Notes: generated by a model not told the origin, from the letters alone. A DNA stretch of 64,000 bases from Citrobacter freundii ATCC 8090 = MTCC 1658 = NBRC 12681 (GCF_011064845.1 NZ_CP049015.1:3844001-3908000); one strand, 5' to 3'; positions 34,700 to 47,507 are shown, counted from the stretch's first letter. Numbers and translations: made by a program.

Positions 34700-36127
34700 T
34701 TATTTACGGTTGGCCAGCATGGCGGTCAGTTTTTCTGCCCAGGCTTTCGTTTCCGGTAAATCACATACCGGCTGGCTGTAGTGCCCACGGTTATCCGGCG
34801 CAACCGGCGTGGTAGCATCAATAATTAACTTGTCGGTAATCCCCGCCGGACTGGAACCCGGATCAAGCTCCAGCACCGACATATTCGGCAGTTGCACCAG
34901 ATCGCCCGCCGGATTGACCTTCGAAGACAGCGCCCACATCACCTGCGGCAGGTTGAACGGGTCAACATCCTCATCAACCATAATCACCATTTTCACGTAA
35001 CCCAGGCCATGCGGCGTCGTCATTGCGCGCAGCCCCACCGCGCGGGCAAAGCCGCCGTAGCGTTTTTTGGTGGAGATAATCGCCAGCAAACCGTGGGTGT
35101 ACATGGCATTCACCGCCTGCACTTCCGGGAACTCGGCTTTCAGCTGTTGATACAGCGGTACGCAGGTTGCCGGCCCCATCAGGTAGTCAATCTCCGTCCA
35201 CGGCATCCCCAGATATAGCGATTCAAAAATCGGTTTGGTGCGATAAGAGACTTTATCGATACGTACGACCGTCATATTACGTCCACCGGAATAGTGCCCG
35301 GTAAACTCGCCAAATGGCCCTTCGATTTCACGCTTACGGCTTTCAATGACCCCTTCGAGGATCACTTCCGAACCCCAAGGTACGTCAAAGCCGGTAAGCG
35401 GTGCGGTAGCGATCGGGTACGGGCTTTCACGCAGCGCTCCCGCCATTTCGTATTCCGACTGATCGTACTTCAGCGGCGTGGCCCCCATCAGGGTGATGAT
35501 AGGATCGTTACCCAGCGTGATGGCAATCGGAAGATCTTCACCGCGCTCTTCAGCTTTATGCAGATGCAGCGCGATATCATGCATCGGCACCGGCTGCAGG
35601 CCAAGCTTGCGTTTGCCCTTCACTTCCATACGATAAATGCCGACGTTCTGTTTGCCGAAGTTGTCCGGATCCAACGGATCGCGCGACACCACGCAGGCTT
35701 TATCAAGATAGAAACCGCCGTCACCATCGTTCAGACGAAACAGCGGCAGAATATCAAACAGGTTGATCTCCTCACCATCAACACAGTTTTCAGCCCACGT
35801 CGGGTTGGCACGACGCTCCGGTGTAACCGGAAATTTATCCCAACGGCGAATAAACTCATCAATTTGTTTTTTCACCGGCGTATTGGGCGGCAGGCCTAAT
35901 GAAATGGCATGATTCTGCCATGAGCCGATGGTATTCATCGCCACGCGGGCGTCGGTAAAACCACGAATATTGTCAAACCACAGCGCTGGCGCACCATCAC
36001 CAATACGTCCGGTCGCGTTAGCCGCCGCAGCCAGATCCGGCTCAGCGTTGACTTCTTCACTGATTTTCAGCAATTGTCCCTGGTCGTCCAGCGCTTGTAA
36101 AAAGCTGCGCAAATCATCAAATGCCAT
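34700..36127 (-). CDS. ecdC: UbiD-family hydroxyarylic acid decarboxylase subunit C
   Basis: A 475-residue UbiD-family enzyme that should use prenylated FMN to decarboxylate 4-hydroxybenzoate-type acids. The stretches EGPFGEFTGHYSGG near 270 and KRYGGFARA near 345 are typical. Its start shares one base with the ecdB stop. Cofactor would be supplied by the UbiX-like EcdB. HosA next door is known to repress this operon in E. coli and to respond to 4-hydroxybenzoate. Confidence 0.9.
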   Translation of the reverse strand: MAFDDLRSFLQALDDQGQLLKISEEVNAEPDLAAAANATGRIGDGAPALWFDNIRGFTDARVAMNTIGSWQNHAISLGLPPNTPVKKQIDEFIRRWDKFPVTPERRANPTWAENCVDGEEINLFDILPLFRLNDGDGGFYLDKACVVSRDPLDPDNFGKQNVGIYRMEVKGKRKLGLQPVPMHDIALHLHKAEERGEDLPIAITLGNDPIITLMGATPLKYDQSEYEMAGALRESPYPIATAPLTGFDVPWGSEVILEGVIESRKREIEGPFGEFTGHYSGGRNMTVVRIDKVSYRTKPIFESLYLGMPWTEIDYLMGPATCVPLYQQLKAEFPEVQAVNAMYTHGLLAIISTKKRYGGFARAVGLRAMTTPHGLGYVKMVIMVDEDVDPFNLPQVMWALSSKVNPAGDLVQLPNMSVLELDPGSSPAGITDKLIIDATTPVAPDNRGHYSQPVCDLPETKAWAEKLTAMLANRK

Positions 36128-36720
36128 TATTCATTCTCCTGTGAAAAATTCTGCGCCTGCCGTAAACCCTGCCAGCGACGGGCGTTTGGATGCTCCAGAC
36201 CAAACTGATCGAGCACACGCGCAACGATATGCTGAGTGATGTCATCGACCGTTTGCGGGTGGTTGTAAAACGCGGGCATCGGCGGGACCATCGCCACGCC
36301 CATGCGGGAAAGTGCGAGCATGTTTTCCAGATGAATAGTGCTGAGCGGCATTTCACGCGGAACCAGAACCAGCTTGCGCCCTTCTTTCAGCACCACATCA
36401 GCAGCGCGCCCCACCAGTCCTTCCGCGTAGCCTGCTCGAATACCGGCCAGCGTTTTCATACTGCAGGGGATAATGATCATGCCGTCAGTACGAAACGATC
36501 CTGAGGATATGGTCGCCGACTGGTCCGCCGGGTTGTGGCAATAATCGGCCAACGCCGACACATCACGGACGCTGTATGGTGTTTCCAGTTCAATGGTGGT
36601 TTTGGCCCACTTTGACAGCACCAGATGGGTTTCTACCCCCGGTATTTCCCGCAGTGCCAACAATAGCGACACACCAAGCGGTGCGCCGGTCGCCCCGGTC
36701 ATTCCTACAATCAGTCTCAT
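36127..36720 (-). CDS. ecdB: UbiX/Pad1-like flavin prenyltransferase, subunit B
   Basis: A 197-residue UbiX-family flavoprotein (MRLIVGMTGATGAPLG is the FMN-binding start; PREMPLSTIHLENM near 140 is conserved). It makes prenyl-FMN for EcdC. First gene of the operon, divergent from hosA, with a perfect palindromic operator 15 bases upstream. Confidence 0.9.
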   Translation of the reverse strand: MRLIVGMTGATGAPLGVSLLLALREIPGVETHLVLSKWAKTTIELETPYSVRDVSALADYCHNPADQSATISSGSFRTDGMIIIPCSMKTLAGIRAGYAEGLVGRAADVVLKEGRKLVLVPREMPLSTIHLENMLALSRMGVAMVPPMPAFYNHPQTVDDITQHIVARVLDQFGLEHPNARRWQGLRQAQNFSQENE

Positions 36721-36734
36721 TTCGCCCTCAATTT

Positions 36735-36750
36735 TGTTCGTGTACGAACA
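36735..36750. promoter_or_regulatory. HosA-type operator between ecdB and hosA
   Basis: TGTTCGT-GT-ACGAACA is a palindrome with perfect 7-bp arms, immediately upstream of ecdB. A MarR dimer would fit. The adjacent hosA gene makes it the obvious binder. Confidence 0.7.
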
Positions 36751-36878
36751 TTTTGATTAAAATACTCCCTCGATGCATTCCGGACAAGAGCACCTCGCAC
36801 AGATTGCTAAAGCAGCAATGGTTAAACTATGACGCGTTACCCGTTAAGATAGAGACTGACAGATATTCCGGAGCTCTC

Positions 36879-37283
36879 ATGCCGTTAAGAAACACAGCCT
36901 TTCACCTTTTACGTCAGCTTTTTCAGCAACATACGGCTCGCTGGCAACATGAATTACCGGATCTGACCAAACCGCAGTATGCGGTGATGCGCGCCATTGC
37001 CGAGCATCCCGGCATTGAGCAGGTCGCCCTGACCGAAGCCGCAGTCTGTACCAAGGCAACGCTTGCGGAAATGCTGAGCCGGATGGAAAAACGGGAGTTG
37101 GTCAGACGTGAACACGACCCGGCGGATAAGCGTCGGCGATTTGTTTATTTGACCGCGCAAGGAGAAGCATTACTGACCAGCGCAACCCCGTTAGGCGATA
37201 GCGTGGATGATGAGTTTCTGGGGCGATTATCTGATGAAGAACGTGAGCAGTTCACACGTCTGGTGCGTAAGATGATGAACTAA
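36879..37283 (+). CDS. hosA: HosA, MarR-family repressor of the ecd operon
   Basis: A 134-residue MarR protein almost identical in layout to E. coli HosA (FHLLRQLFQQHTARWQHELP near the start). The winged helix spans about 35-105 with DPADKRRR in the wing. The frame is open to 36576, but the ATG at 36879 has CCGGAG ahead and gives the family length. E. coli HosA binds 4-hydroxybenzoate and derepresses the decarboxylase operon. Confidence 0.9.
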   Translation: MPLRNTAFHLLRQLFQQHTARWQHELPDLTKPQYAVMRAIAEHPGIEQVALTEAAVCTKATLAEMLSRMEKRELVRREHDPADKRRRFVYLTAQGEALLTSATPLGDSVDDEFLGRLSDEEREQFTRLVRKMMN

Positions 37284-37285
37284 TC

Positions 37286-37322
37286 TGTCGGATGGCGACA
37301 TAAATGTCTTATCCGGCCTACA
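37286..37322. repeat. REP unit after hosA
   Basis: TGTCGGATGGCGACATAAATGTCTTATCCGGCCTAC-like hairpin, two bases after the hosA stop (core arms TCGGATGGCGACAT and its inverse). Confidence 0.7.
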
Positions 37323-37376
37323 AAGTCCGGCTCCCCATAGGTCTGATAAACGCAGTGCCATCAGGCAACAAACATA

Positions 37377-37411
37377 GAAAAAGGCCAGTCTCAATGAGAC
37401 TGGCCTTTCTT
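37377..37411 (-). terminator. rpoS intrinsic terminator
   Basis: AAGGCCAGTCTCA and TGAGACTGGCCTT form a perfect 13-bp stem (37381-37407). On the minus strand it ends in a run of Ts, 15 bases past the rpoS stop. Confidence 0.85.
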
Positions 37412-37425
37412 GATAGAACTTGTGC

Positions 37426-38418
37426 TTACTCGCGGAACAGCGCTTCGATATTCAGTCCCTGAGTCTGCAGGATTTCACGCAGACGACGCAGACCTTCAAC
37501 CTGAATCTGGCGAACACGTTCACGGGTGAGGCCAATTTCGCGGCCCACATCTTCCAGTGTCGCAGCTTCATACCCCAGCAGACCAAAGCGACGTGCCAGT
37601 ACCTCACGCTGTTTGGCGTTCAGTTCGAACAGCCATTTGACGATGCTCTGTTTCATATCATCGTCTTGCGTGGTGTCTTCCGGGCCGTTTTCCTTTTCAT
37701 CGGCCAGAATATCCAGCAACGCTTTTTCGGAATCGCCACCCAGCGGGGTGTCTACCGAGGTAATACGCTCGTTGAGTCGGAGCATACGGCTGACGTCATC
37801 AACCGGTTTGTCCAGTTGTTCAGCAATCTCTTCTGCGCTCGGTTCGTGGTCCAGTTTATGCGACAACTCACGCGCGGTACGCAGATAGACGTTCAGCTCT
37901 TTTACAATGTGAATTGGCAGTCGGATCGTACGGGTTTGGTTCATTATCGCCCGTTCGATCGTCTGGCGGATCCACCAGGTTGCGTATGTTGAGAAGCGGA
38001 ACCCGCGTTCCGGGTCAAACTTCTCGACTGCACGGATCAGTCCCAGATTGCCCTCTTCAATCAGGTCCAGCAATGCCAGACCACGATTGCCATAACGACG
38101 AGCAATTTTCACCACCAGACGCAGGTTACTTTCAATCATGCGACGGCGGGATGCGACATCCCCACGCAGTGCGCGACGCGCAAAATAAACTTCTTCTTCG
38201 GCTGTTAACAGTGGTGAATAACCAATCTCACCAAGGTAAAGCTGAGTCGCGTCCAACACACGCTGTGTGGCCCCCTGCGATAACAGCTCTTCTTCAGCCA
38301 GGTCGTTATCACTGGGTTCCTCTTCACTCAAGGCTTTTTCATCAAAAGCCTCTACTCCGTTCTCATCAAATTCCGCATCTTCATTTAAATCATGAACTTT
38401 CAGCGTATTCTGACTCAT
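37426..38418 (-). CDS. rpoS: RpoS, stationary-phase sigma factor
   Basis: A 330-residue sigma-S, essentially the E. coli/Salmonella protein. Regions 1.2-4.2 are intact: [18 protein letters not shown] (2.1-2.2), [15 protein letters not shown] (2.3-2.4) and [11 protein letters not shown] (4.2 HTH). No stop or frameshift, unlike many laboratory isolates. It lies 62 bases downstream of nlpD; its main promoter and regulated leader are expected inside nlpD. Confidence 0.97.
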
Positions 38419-38480
38419 AAAGGTGGCTCCTACCCGTGATCCCTAACGGAACTAGCACGTGAAAGCCTGGTTCCGCCGAA
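38419..38480 (-). promoter_or_regulatory. rpoS translation initiation region and leader end
   Basis: On the minus strand GGATCACGGGTAGGAGCCACC precedes the rpoS ATG, the same inhibitory-hairpin segment known in E. coli; TAGGAG is the ribosome site. In E. coli, DsrA, RprA and ArcZ pair just upstream to open this structure. Conservation suggests the same control. Confidence 0.65.
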
Positions 38481-39608
38481 TTATCGCTGCGGTAAATAAC
38501 GCAGCGGGTTTACGGATTTCCCCTTGTAACGAATTTCAAAATGCAAGCGTGTTGAACTGGTTCCGGTACTACCCATGGTAGCTATTTTCTGCCCCGCCTT
38601 GATTTCTTGTTGTTCCCGGACCAGCATTGTATCGTTATGGGCGTAGGCACTCAGGTAATCATCGTTATGTTTGATGATAATAAGATTACCGTAACCACGC
38701 AGCGCGTTACCGGCATAGACGACGCGTCCATCTGCGGTCGCGACAATAGCCTGTCCCTTGCTGCCTGCAATGTCGATCCCTTTATTGCCACCTTCGGTAG
38801 CCGCAAAGTTTTCGATCACTTTGCCGTCGGTCGGCCAGCGCCAGGTAGAGATTGGCGAGCTGGTTGACGTTGAGCTTGCAGTTGATTCGGTTGCGCTAAC
38901 TGCCGGAGCCGTTACAGGCGCTGTGACCACAGTCCCAGCAGGCTTGTTGTTCGGCAACATTTTATTAGCACTTTGTTCACCTGAATCCTCAGAATACGTA
39001 ATTGTTGGTTTCGAAGCAACAGCAACGGTGGAATTTTGTGCAGGGTTGGTCACAACTCCTTGCTGTGCTGCATCCGCCTGGGTGATGGCATTTCCACCGG
39101 TAATCGGTGCGCCAGACGCATTGCCCACTTGCAGAGTTTGACCGACATTCAGGCCATACGGGGCCGGAACGTTATTGCGTTGTGCGAGATCACGGAAATC
39201 GTTCCCGGTAATCCAGGCAATATAGAAAAGGGTATCGCCTTTCTTAACAGTATAGGTACTGCCGCCCGTATAGCTACCTTTCGGAATGTTCCCATACTTA
39301 CGGTTGTACACAATACGACCGTTTTCCATCTGCACAGGTTGTTCCGCAACAGGCTGGATCTGTGTTGACTGTGTGGTCGGACGCTGCACCGGCTGGATCT
39401 GCGGCGTTTGCTGTACTGTCGACGTCGAGCCCATTTTTGGTGGAGGCGTAATCAGCATACCGGAATTGGTGTTCGTTGATGCACCGCCATCAACCGAACT
39501 GACCGGTGCAGGTGGATTCGAGGTATTTGAACAACCTGCCAGCCATAATGAAACCAGTGACAATGCCGCAATGCGGCGAACGGTAAATTTGTGGCTTCCC
39601 GCGCTCAT
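38481..39608 (-). CDS. nlpD: NlpD, LytM-domain lipoprotein activator of amidase AmiC
   Basis: A 375-residue lipoprotein (lipobox LAGC, Cys26). A LysM domain near 118-162 ([14 protein letters not shown]) binds peptidoglycan. The C-terminal M23/LytM domain (about 270-372) lacks the usual catalytic zinc ligands, as in the family. It activates AmiC at the septum. The Ser/Thr/Pro-rich linker is long. Lies between pcm and rpoS as in E. coli. Confidence 0.95.
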   Translation of the reverse strand: MSAGSHKFTVRRIAALSLVSLWLAGCSNTSNPPAPVSSVDGGASTNTNSGMLITPPPKMGSTSTVQQTPQIQPVQRPTTQSTQIQPVAEQPVQMENGRIVYNRKYGNIPKGSYTGGSTYTVKKGDTLFYIAWITGNDFRDLAQRNNVPAPYGLNVGQTLQVGNASGAPITGGNAITQADAAQQGVVTNPAQNSTVAVASKPTITYSEDSGEQSANKMLPNNKPAGTVVTAPVTAPAVSATESTASSTSTSSPISTWRWPTDGKVIENFAATEGGNKGIDIAGSKGQAIVATADGRVVYAGNALRGYGNLIIIKHNDDYLSAYAHNDTMLVREQQEIKAGQKIATMGSTGTSSTRLHFEIRYKGKSVNPLRYLPQR

Positions 39609-39747
39609 TTATCCCCCAGGAAAATTTGGTTAAAACCAGTGACGTAATCACCGTGCAAGGCATCGGACTGGGCACTGGAAACGTGACCACGATACGCTTA
39701 CTAATTCCAGAATATCCAGGAAAACTCCAGGTATTCAGAGCCTGTAT

Positions 39748-41109
<1,362 letters not shown>

Positions 41110-41129
<20 letters not shown>

Positions 41130-42159
41130 AATCACCCATTGTGTTAATAAGTTCCCTTACAACACTGGTGGCGAAGCTACCTGCCGGTAGCCAGAAACGT
41201 AACTCAACGGTTACGTCATCCCACCAGTTCCAGCTTAATTGTTGTGGATACAGCAACATAGCGCGACGCGACGCGTCGACTTTCTCGCGCAATAACAGAG
41301 ACTGCAGCGCGGTTTCATCAGCAACAGCGGCTTCTTCAAACGCCAGCGCGTCGCGTTGAGTTCCCCACTCACCGCTGCCCGGCAATGCCGCTGTAATCAT
41401 CAATTCTTTCTCATCGACGCGACGCTGTAATTCAGTTTGTTCTTCCTGTGTAGCGACAAACCAGCTTCCGCGCCCCGATAATTGTAGCGCATCGCCGTCA
41501 ACAACTTGATTAAAGTCTGTTTTTTTCAGGCGTTCACTGACTATCTGATTAAACAACGCGCTACGGGCCGCCGACAACCAAAAACTGCGTTTATTGCGAT
41601 CGCGCACCGGCGCATCGCTTTGCGCCCAGCGCAGCGCCCCTTGCAGGTTGCTGCCGCCGATACCAAAACGCTGAGCGCCAAAATAGTTCGGTACGCCGCG
41701 CTCGTTAATTGCCTGCAAACGCGCTTCAACATCATTTCGCTCGCTCACTTCACGCAACACCAGCGTAAATTCGTTGCCTTTCAGCGCCCCTAAACGCAGC
41801 TTACGCTTGTGGCGCGCGTACTCCAGCACTTTACAGCCTTCAAGCTCAAATTTGCTTAAATCAGGCATCGCATTGCCCGGCACACGCGCACACAGCCACT
41901 GTTCCGTGACCGCATGCTTGTCTTTCTGGCCAGCAAAGCTCACTTCGCGGGCATGAATTTTCAGGAATTTCGCCAGTGCGTCAGCCACAAAACGGGTGTT
42001 ACAACCGTTTTTCAGGATACGCACCAAAATGTGCTCGCCTTCGCCATCGGGTTCGAAGCCTAAATCTTCGACGACGACAAAGTCTTCCGGATTCGCTTTC
42101 AGAACGCCATGGCCTTGTGGTTTGCCATGGAGATACGTCAGATCTTCAAACGCAGTCAT
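41110..42159 (-). CDS. truD: TruD, tRNA pseudouridine(13) synthase
   Basis: A 349-residue Tru[12 protein letters not shown] near residue 76 carries the catalytic aspartate (Asp80 in E. coli). It converts U13 of tRNA(Glu) to pseudouridine. Overlaps ispF by four bases and surE by 20, showing a tight operon. Confidence 0.96.
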
Positions 42160-42635
42160 TTCGTTGCCTTAATGAGTAACGCCACCGCTTCACAGGCAAT
42201 CCCTTCCCCACGCCCGGTAAAACCGAGTTTTTCCGTGGTGGTCGCTTTCACGTTAACATCATCCATATGGCAGCCGAGGTCTTCGGCAATAAACACACGC
42301 ATTTGTGGAATGTGCGGCAGCATCTTCGGCGCCTGGGCAATAATTGTCACATCCACATTACCAAGCGTATAGCCTTTGGCCTGAATACGCCGCCAGGCTT
42401 CACGCAATAATTCACGACTATCTGCACCTTTAAAGGCCGGGTCGGTGTCCGGGAATAGCTTACCGATATCCCCCAGCGCAGCCGCGCCCAGCAGAGCATC
42501 GGTTAACGCGTGTAACGCCACGTCACCATCAGAATGCGCCAGCAATCCTTTTTCATATGGGATGCGCACACCACCAATGATAATTGGGCCAACTCCTCCA
42601 AAAGCGTGTACGTCGAAACCGTGTCCAATTCGCAT
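42156..42635 (-). CDS. ispF: IspF, MEcPP synthase
   Basis: A 159-residue IspF. The N-terminal GHGFDVHAF provides the Asp8/His10 zinc ligands (E. coli numbering), and [13 protein letters not shown] is the second active-site segment. It makes 2-C-methylerythritol 2,4-cyclodiphosphate in the non-mevalonate isoprenoid pathway, two steps after IspD encoded next door. Confidence 0.96.
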   Translation of the reverse strand: MRIGHGFDVHAFGGVGPIIIGGVRIPYEKGLLAHSDGDVALHALTDALLGAAALGDIGKLFPDTDPAFKGADSRELLREAWRRIQAKGYTLGNVDVTIIAQAPKMLPHIPQMRVFIAEDLGCHMDDVNVKATTTEKLGFTGRGEGIACEAVALLIKATK

Positions 42636-42690
42636 TATGCCTTCTCCTGATATACACAGCGTCCTCCAGGCAGCCTGAAGGATGATGTAT

Positions 42691-43386
42691 CTAGATAGTT
42701 CGGGTCAGATAAAATTCCGCCAGCGCCAGATCTTCCGGGCGGGTGACTTTGATGTTGTCAGCACGTCCTTCGACCAGCTGCGGATGAAAGCCGCAATATT
42801 CCAGCGCCGAAGCTTCGTCTGTAATAGTTGCACCTTCGTTGAGTGCACGTGTCAGGCAATCGTGCAATAACTCGCGCGGGAAAAACTGCGGCGTCAACGC
42901 ATGCCATAAATCGGTGCGATCGACCGTATGGGCGATGTCTGTTCGCCCCGGCTCCGCGCGTTTCATTGTGTCGCGTACCGGTGCGGCAAGTATCCCGCCG
43001 GTACGGCTGGACTCGCTGATTGCCAGCAAACGGGCCAAATCATCCTGGTGCAGGCACGGACGCGCGGCGTCATGCACCAGCACCCAACGGGCCTCCCCTG
43101 CGGCTTGCAAACCGGCAAGGACAGAATCGGCACGCTCGTTGCCGCCATCCACCACCGTAATTTGCGGGTGCGCAGCAAGTGGAAGTTGGGCAAAGCGACT
43201 GTCGCCTGGGCTGATAGCGATGACGACTCGCGTCACCCGGGGATGAGCCAGCAGCGCATCAACCGAGTGTTCAAGAATGGTTTTATTGCCAATAGAGAGG
43301 TACTGCTTAGGACACTCTGTTTGCATTCGGCGGCCAAACCCGGCAGCCGGCACCACGGCGCAAACGTCCAATAAAGTGGCTGCCAT
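42691..43386 (-). CDS. ispD: IspD, MEP cytidylyltransferase
   Basis: A 231-residue Isp[17 protein letters not shown] near 14-29 is the CTP-binding loop. It couples CTP with methylerythritol phosphate. The E. coli protein extends five residues further; here the ORF stops after FYLTRTI and a 55-base gap separates it from ispF. The gap is unusual but the catalytic core is complete. Confidence 0.95.
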   Translation of the reverse strand: MAATLLDVCAVVPAAGFGRRMQTECPKQYLSIGNKTILEHSVDALLAHPRVTRVVIAISPGDSRFAQLPLAAHPQITVVDGGNERADSVLAGLQAAGEARWVLVHDAARPCLHQDDLARLLAISESSRTGGILAAPVRDTMKRAEPGRTDIAHTVDRTDLWHALTPQFFPRELLHDCLTRALNEGATITDEASALEYCGFHPQLVEGRADNIKVTRPEDLALAEFYLTRTI

Positions 43387-43404
43387 GTTAAATCCCTGGA
43401 CGGT

Positions 43405-43716
43405 TTATCGATTGTTTTGCCCTGCAGTCTGAGCGCGTTTAGACGCGTCAGGCACCAGACGATAAAAGGTTTCGCCCGGCTTAGTCATACTGAGTTCGTT
43501 GCGCGCACGCTCCTCAATAGCCTCTTGTCCGCCATTGAGATCGTCAATTTCGGCAAAGAGCTGATCGTTACGCGCTTTAAGTTTCGCGTTTGTAGCTTGC
43601 TGCGCAGCAACATCATCGTTGACGCGACTATAGTCATGTATGCCGTTCTTACCGAACCACAGCGAATACTGCAGCCAGACTAATAAAGCCAGCAACAGCA
43701 GCGTTAGTTTACCCAT
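43405..43716 (-). CDS. ftsB: FtsB, divisome protein
   Basis: A 103-residue bitopic protein with a TM helix at about 4-21 and a coiled coil (about 30-70) that pairs with FtsL in the FtsQLB complex. Same length as E. coli FtsB and in its usual place ahead of ispD. Confidence 0.95.
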   Translation of the reverse strand: MGKLTLLLLALLVWLQYSLWFGKNGIHDYSRVNDDVAAQQATNAKLKARNDQLFAEIDDLNGGQEAIEERARNELSMTKPGETFYRLVPDASKRAQTAGQNNR

Positions 43717-43931
43717 CCTGCCCCCTGAAAAACGGCATTAATATCCCATAACTTCCGCAGACAACTTTACATCAACGGTCGGGAATGCCGCGACAACGCG
43801 GGCAAATGTACCACATTTGCCCGTTGTTACGTATACCCCGTGTAAGGAGAACATAATCTCATTGTTGGTTACGGTTTGAATTATGACCAGAGAGTGAACA
43901 ACGTCGGCGATTGTTAAAAAAAGGCGTTTGC

Positions 43932-44255
43932 CTAACCCAATAACCATAAAAATAGTGCGCCAAACATCGCCCCAACCACCAGCAGGGTACAGGTAATGCT
44001 CAGCAGCAACCTCCCCTTCAATAGCGAGTGCAAGGCAATACCCGCGACAATCGCCACGGGCAGCAATGCGAGGAAAAAGGGCCAGGTATAAATGAAGAAA
44101 AACAGTGTATTAGGGCCATACATCAGACACGGGAATCCCAGCGCCAACAACCACGCGATAAAACCGACCACGGCCCCCGGTAGTGACCAGGTGGTTTCGT
44201 CGTCGGCGGCGAAGGTATCTGACTCTGTAATAGTAATGTTATGGCTGTTACGCAT
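43932..44255 (-). CDS. ygbE: YgbE, inner membrane protein (DUF3561)
   Basis: A 107-residue protein with three hydrophobic segments (about 27-50, 54-78 and 84-105), matching E. coli YgbE in length and location between ftsB and cysC. Function unknown. A 47-base gap separates it from cysC. Confidence 0.88.
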   Translation of the reverse strand: MRNSHNITITESDTFAADDETTWSLPGAVVGFIAWLLALGFPCLMYGPNTLFFFIYTWPFFLALLPVAIVAGIALHSLLKGRLLLSITCTLLVVGAMFGALFLWLLG

Positions 44256-44302
44256 ATCTAATCCTGTGACCGTGACTGACCGGGCATGTGAGCTCGGGTG
44301 TC

Positions 44303-44908
44303 TCAGGATCTGATAATATCTTCCTGCCTCAGCAGGTCTAATAATTGGGGTACCAAATTTGTTACCAATTGTTCACCATCAAGATGAATCTCTGGCGATT
44401 CAGGCGCTTCGTATACCGAATCAATTCCGGTGAAATTGCGTAACTCACCCGCCCGCGCTTTTTTATACAGACCTTTTGGATCGCGTGCTTCACACGTTGC
44501 TAATGGCGTATCGACAAAAACTTCAATAAAACGCCCTTCGCCAACTCGCTCACGAACCATTTTGCGCTCAGCGCGATGCGGTGAGATAAAGGCGGTCAAC
44601 ACCACAAGTCCCGCATCCACCATCAGGTTAGCCACTTCACCAACCCGGCGAATATTCTCCTTACGATCGGCATCACTAAATCCAAGATCGCTGCACAAGC
44701 CGTGACGCACGTTATCGCCATCCAAGAGATAAGTACTCACCCCCAGCTTATGCAACGCTTCTTCAAGCGCCCCTGCTACCGTGGATTTACCGGAACCAGA
44801 CAACCCGGTAAACCACAGTACAACACCACGATGGCCGTGGCGTTGTTCCCGCTGTTGCGGTGTAACAGGATGGGCATGCCAGACGACGTTTTCGTCATGC
44901 AGCGCCAT
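44303..44908 (-). CDS. cysC: CysC, adenylylsulfate kinase
   Basis: A 201-residue APS kinase. P-loop GLSGSGKST near residue 35; FISPHRAER near 108 contains the phosphorylated serine position. It forms PAPS from APS. Shares one base with the cysN stop; last gene of cysDNC. Confidence 0.97.
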   Translation of the reverse strand: MALHDENVVWHAHPVTPQQREQRHGHRGVVLWFTGLSGSGKSTVAGALEEALHKLGVSTYLLDGDNVRHGLCSDLGFSDADRKENIRRVGEVANLMVDAGLVVLTAFISPHRAERKMVRERVGEGRFIEVFVDTPLATCEARDPKGLYKKARAGELRNFTGIDSVYEAPESPEIHLDGEQLVTNLVPQLLDLLRQEDIIRS

Positions 44909-46335
44909 TATTTTCCTCCCAGCAGATCGCGCGCACCCCAGTGTGGGAAGTGGCGACGCACCAGTGCATTAAGCTCCAGCTCAAACGCGCTGAACTGAGA
45001 AGCCGCGGCGTGCTCCTGAACAAGTGGCTCACGCACCAGTCCCGCGCCAACGGTAACGTTGGTCAGGCGGTCAATAATTATCAGCCCGCCCGTCACCGGG
45101 TTCTGCTGATAGGTATCCAGCACCAGCGGCTCATCAAAGGTCAGATTAACCAGACCGATGCCGTTTAGCGGTAGCGCTTCAACGTCACGTTGGGTCAGGT
45201 TGTTTATATCGACCTGATATTGCACGCTATCAACGCGTGCGCGGGTCTTCTTGCCTGCGACTTTGATGTCGTAGCTTTGTCCAGGCGACAGCGGTTGTTC
45301 CGCCATCCAAACCACATCAATGGCAGCGCTTTGAACCGCCGGCAACGCCTCACCGGCATCAAGTAACAGGTCACCCCGGCTGATATCGATCTCATCTTTC
45401 AGCACCAGGGTGATCGCTTCACCTGCATGCGCTTCCTGTAAATCGCCATCAAAGGTCACGATCCGCGCTACGCTGGACTCAACGCCGGACGGCAGCACTT
45501 TGACGCGCTGCCCGACCTTCACGCTACCGGAGGCCAGCGTTCCGGCATAACCACGAAAATCCAGATTCGGTCGGTTCACATACTGCACCGGGAAGCGCAT
45601 CGGCTGAGTATCAATACTGCGCTGGATCTCAACGGTTTCCAGCACTTCCAGCAGCGTCGGACCGCTGTACCACGGCATACTGGCGCTTTGCGAAGCCACG
45701 TTATCGCCTTCCAGCGCAGAGAGCGGCACAAACCGGATATCCAGGTTACCCGGAAGTTGTTCAGCAAAAGTAAGATAGTCTTCGCGAATGCGATTAAATG
45801 TCTCTTCGCTAAAGTCCACCAGATCCATTTTGTTGATCGCCACCACCAGGTGTTTGATCCCAAGCAGCGTGGAGATAAAGCTGTGACGACGAGTCTGATC
45901 CAGCACACCTTTACGCGCATCGATCAATAGGATCGCCAGGTCGCAGGTCGACGCACCGGTCGCCATGTTACGGGTGTACTGTTCATGCCCGGGAGTGTCC
46001 GCAATAATAAATTTGCGCTTCTCGGTAGAGAAATAACGGTAAGCCACGTCGATGGTGATGCCCTGCTCGCGCTCGGCCTGTAAGCCGTCAACCAATAACG
46101 CCAGATCAAGCTTTTCGCCCTGAGTGCCGTGACGTTTACTGTCATTGTGCAGCGATGAAAGCTGGTCTTCATAAATCTGACGCGTGTCGTGCAGCAGGCG
46201 ACCAATCAGGGTGCTTTTCCCGTCATCCACGCTACCGCAGGTTAAAAAGCGCAGCAGACTTTTGTGTTGCTGGGCAACCATCCAGGCTTCAACGCCGCCT
46301 TCATTAGCAATTTGTTGTGCAAGTGTCGTATTCAT
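44908..46335 (-). CDS. cysN: CysN, sulfate adenylyltransferase GTPase subunit
   Basis: A 475-residue EF-Tu-like GTPase. G1 GSVDDGKST near residue 35, G3 DTPGHEQ near 113, and G4 NKMD near 168. GTP hydrolysis drives APS formation by CysD. Located 10 bases after cysD. Confidence 0.97.
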   Translation of the reverse strand: MNTTLAQQIANEGGVEAWMVAQQHKSLLRFLTCGSVDDGKSTLIGRLLHDTRQIYEDQLSSLHNDSKRHGTQGEKLDLALLVDGLQAEREQGITIDVAYRYFSTEKRKFIIADTPGHEQYTRNMATGASTCDLAILLIDARKGVLDQTRRHSFISTLLGIKHLVVAINKMDLVDFSEETFNRIREDYLTFAEQLPGNLDIRFVPLSALEGDNVASQSASMPWYSGPTLLEVLETVEIQRSIDTQPMRFPVQYVNRPNLDFRGYAGTLASGSVKVGQRVKVLPSGVESSVARIVTFDGDLQEAHAGEAITLVLKDEIDISRGDLLLDAGEALPAVQSAAIDVVWMAEQPLSPGQSYDIKVAGKKTRARVDSVQYQVDINNLTQRDVEALPLNGIGLVNLTFDEPLVLDTYQQNPVTGGLIIIDRLTNVTVGAGLVREPLVQEHAAASQFSAFELELNALVRRHFPHWGARDLLGGK

Positions 46336-46344
46336 GGCGGCTCC

Positions 46345-47253
46345 TTAGAAATACCCCTGACGTTTCTTCAGCTCCATGGAGCCCGCCTGGTCGCGGTCAA
46401 TCACGCGGCCCTGACGTTCACTGGTGGTTGAGACCAGCATCTCTTCGATAATTTCCGGCAGCGTCTGCGCATTCGATTCCACCGCGCCCGTCAGCGGCCA
46501 GCAGCCGAGCGTACGGAAACGTACCATGCGTTTTTTAATCACTTCCCCGGGTTGCAGATCGATTCTGTCGTCATCAATCATCATCAACATGCCGTCGCGT
46601 TCAAGCACCGGACGCTCCGCCGCCAGATACAGTGGCACGATGTCGATATTTTCCAGCCAGATGTACTGCCAGATATCCTGTTCGGTCCAGTTGGAGAGCG
46701 GAAAGACGCGAATACTTTCGCCTTTGTTAATTTGTCCGTTGTAGTTGTGCCACAGCTCCGGGCGCTGATTTTTAGGATCCCAGCGATGAAAACGATCGCG
46801 GAAAGAGTAAATACGCTCTTTGGCACGTGATTTCTCTTCGTCACGACGAGCACCGCCAAACGCGGCATCAAAACCGTATTTATTGAGCGCCTGCTTCAGC
46901 CCTTCGGTTTTCATAATGTCGGTATGCTTGGCGCTGCCGTGAACGAACGGGTTGATGCCCATCGCCATCCCTTCCGGGTTTTTATGCACCAGCAGTTCGC
47001 AGCCGTAGGCTTTCGCCGTACGGTCACGAAACGCGTACATTTCGCTGAATTTCCAGCCGGTATCAACGTGCAGTAATGGGAACGGCAGCGTGCCTGGATA
47101 AAACGCTTTACGCGCCAGATGCAGCATTACGCTGGAATCTTTGCCGATGGAATACATCATCACCGGATTAGAAAACTCGGCGGCCACCTCACGAATGATA
47201 TGGATGCTTTCCGCTTCCAGTTGCCGCAGGTGGGTAAGTCGTTTTTGATCCAT
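46345..47253 (-). CDS. cysD: CysD, sulfate adenylyltransferase catalytic subunit
   Basis: A 302-residue PP-loop ATP pyrophosphatase. [13 protein letters not shown] near residue 35 is the PP-loop, and [14 protein letters not shown] near 135 is conserved. It makes APS from ATP and sulfate with CysN. First gene of the operon; the upstream 254 bases (to iap) should carry the CysB-dependent promoter. Confidence 0.97.
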   Translation of the reverse strand: MDQKRLTHLRQLEAESIHIIREVAAEFSNPVMMYSIGKDSSVMLHLARKAFYPGTLPFPLLHVDTGWKFSEMYAFRDRTAKAYGCELLVHKNPEGMAMGINPFVHGSAKHTDIMKTEGLKQALNKYGFDAAFGGARRDEEKSRAKERIYSFRDRFHRWDPKNQRPELWHNYNGQINKGESIRVFPLSNWTEQDIWQYIWLENIDIVPLYLAAERPVLERDGMLMMIDDDRIDLQPGEVIKKRMVRFRTLGCWPLTGAVESNAQTLPEIIEEMLVSTTSERQGRVIDRDQAGSMELKKRQGYF

Positions 47254-47507
47254 AACCGTTCCTATGTAATGCCGTTATTTTGCTAACGATGCTCAGATAA
47301 CCTGACTATAGGGAGGGCAAGAGGGCGAATGAAATTACGAATTGGAATGAGTAGTTCCTCAAAGGAATAACGATCCGGAAAAGCAAATATCAAAAAGTGC
47401 TTAAGCTACCGGATTTCGGGCATTTAGGAGCAAATGAAATTGTTTTACCTCGATCACAGTTTCATACTAGCGGCTGAAAATTTCTGCTTGGTATTTAAGG
47501 ACTCATT

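Noticed and set aside
36576..36878. 101-codon N-terminal extension of hosA
   Set aside because: It runs antisense through ecdB and its operator, is not seen in HosA, and the ATG at 36879 has a good ribosome site.
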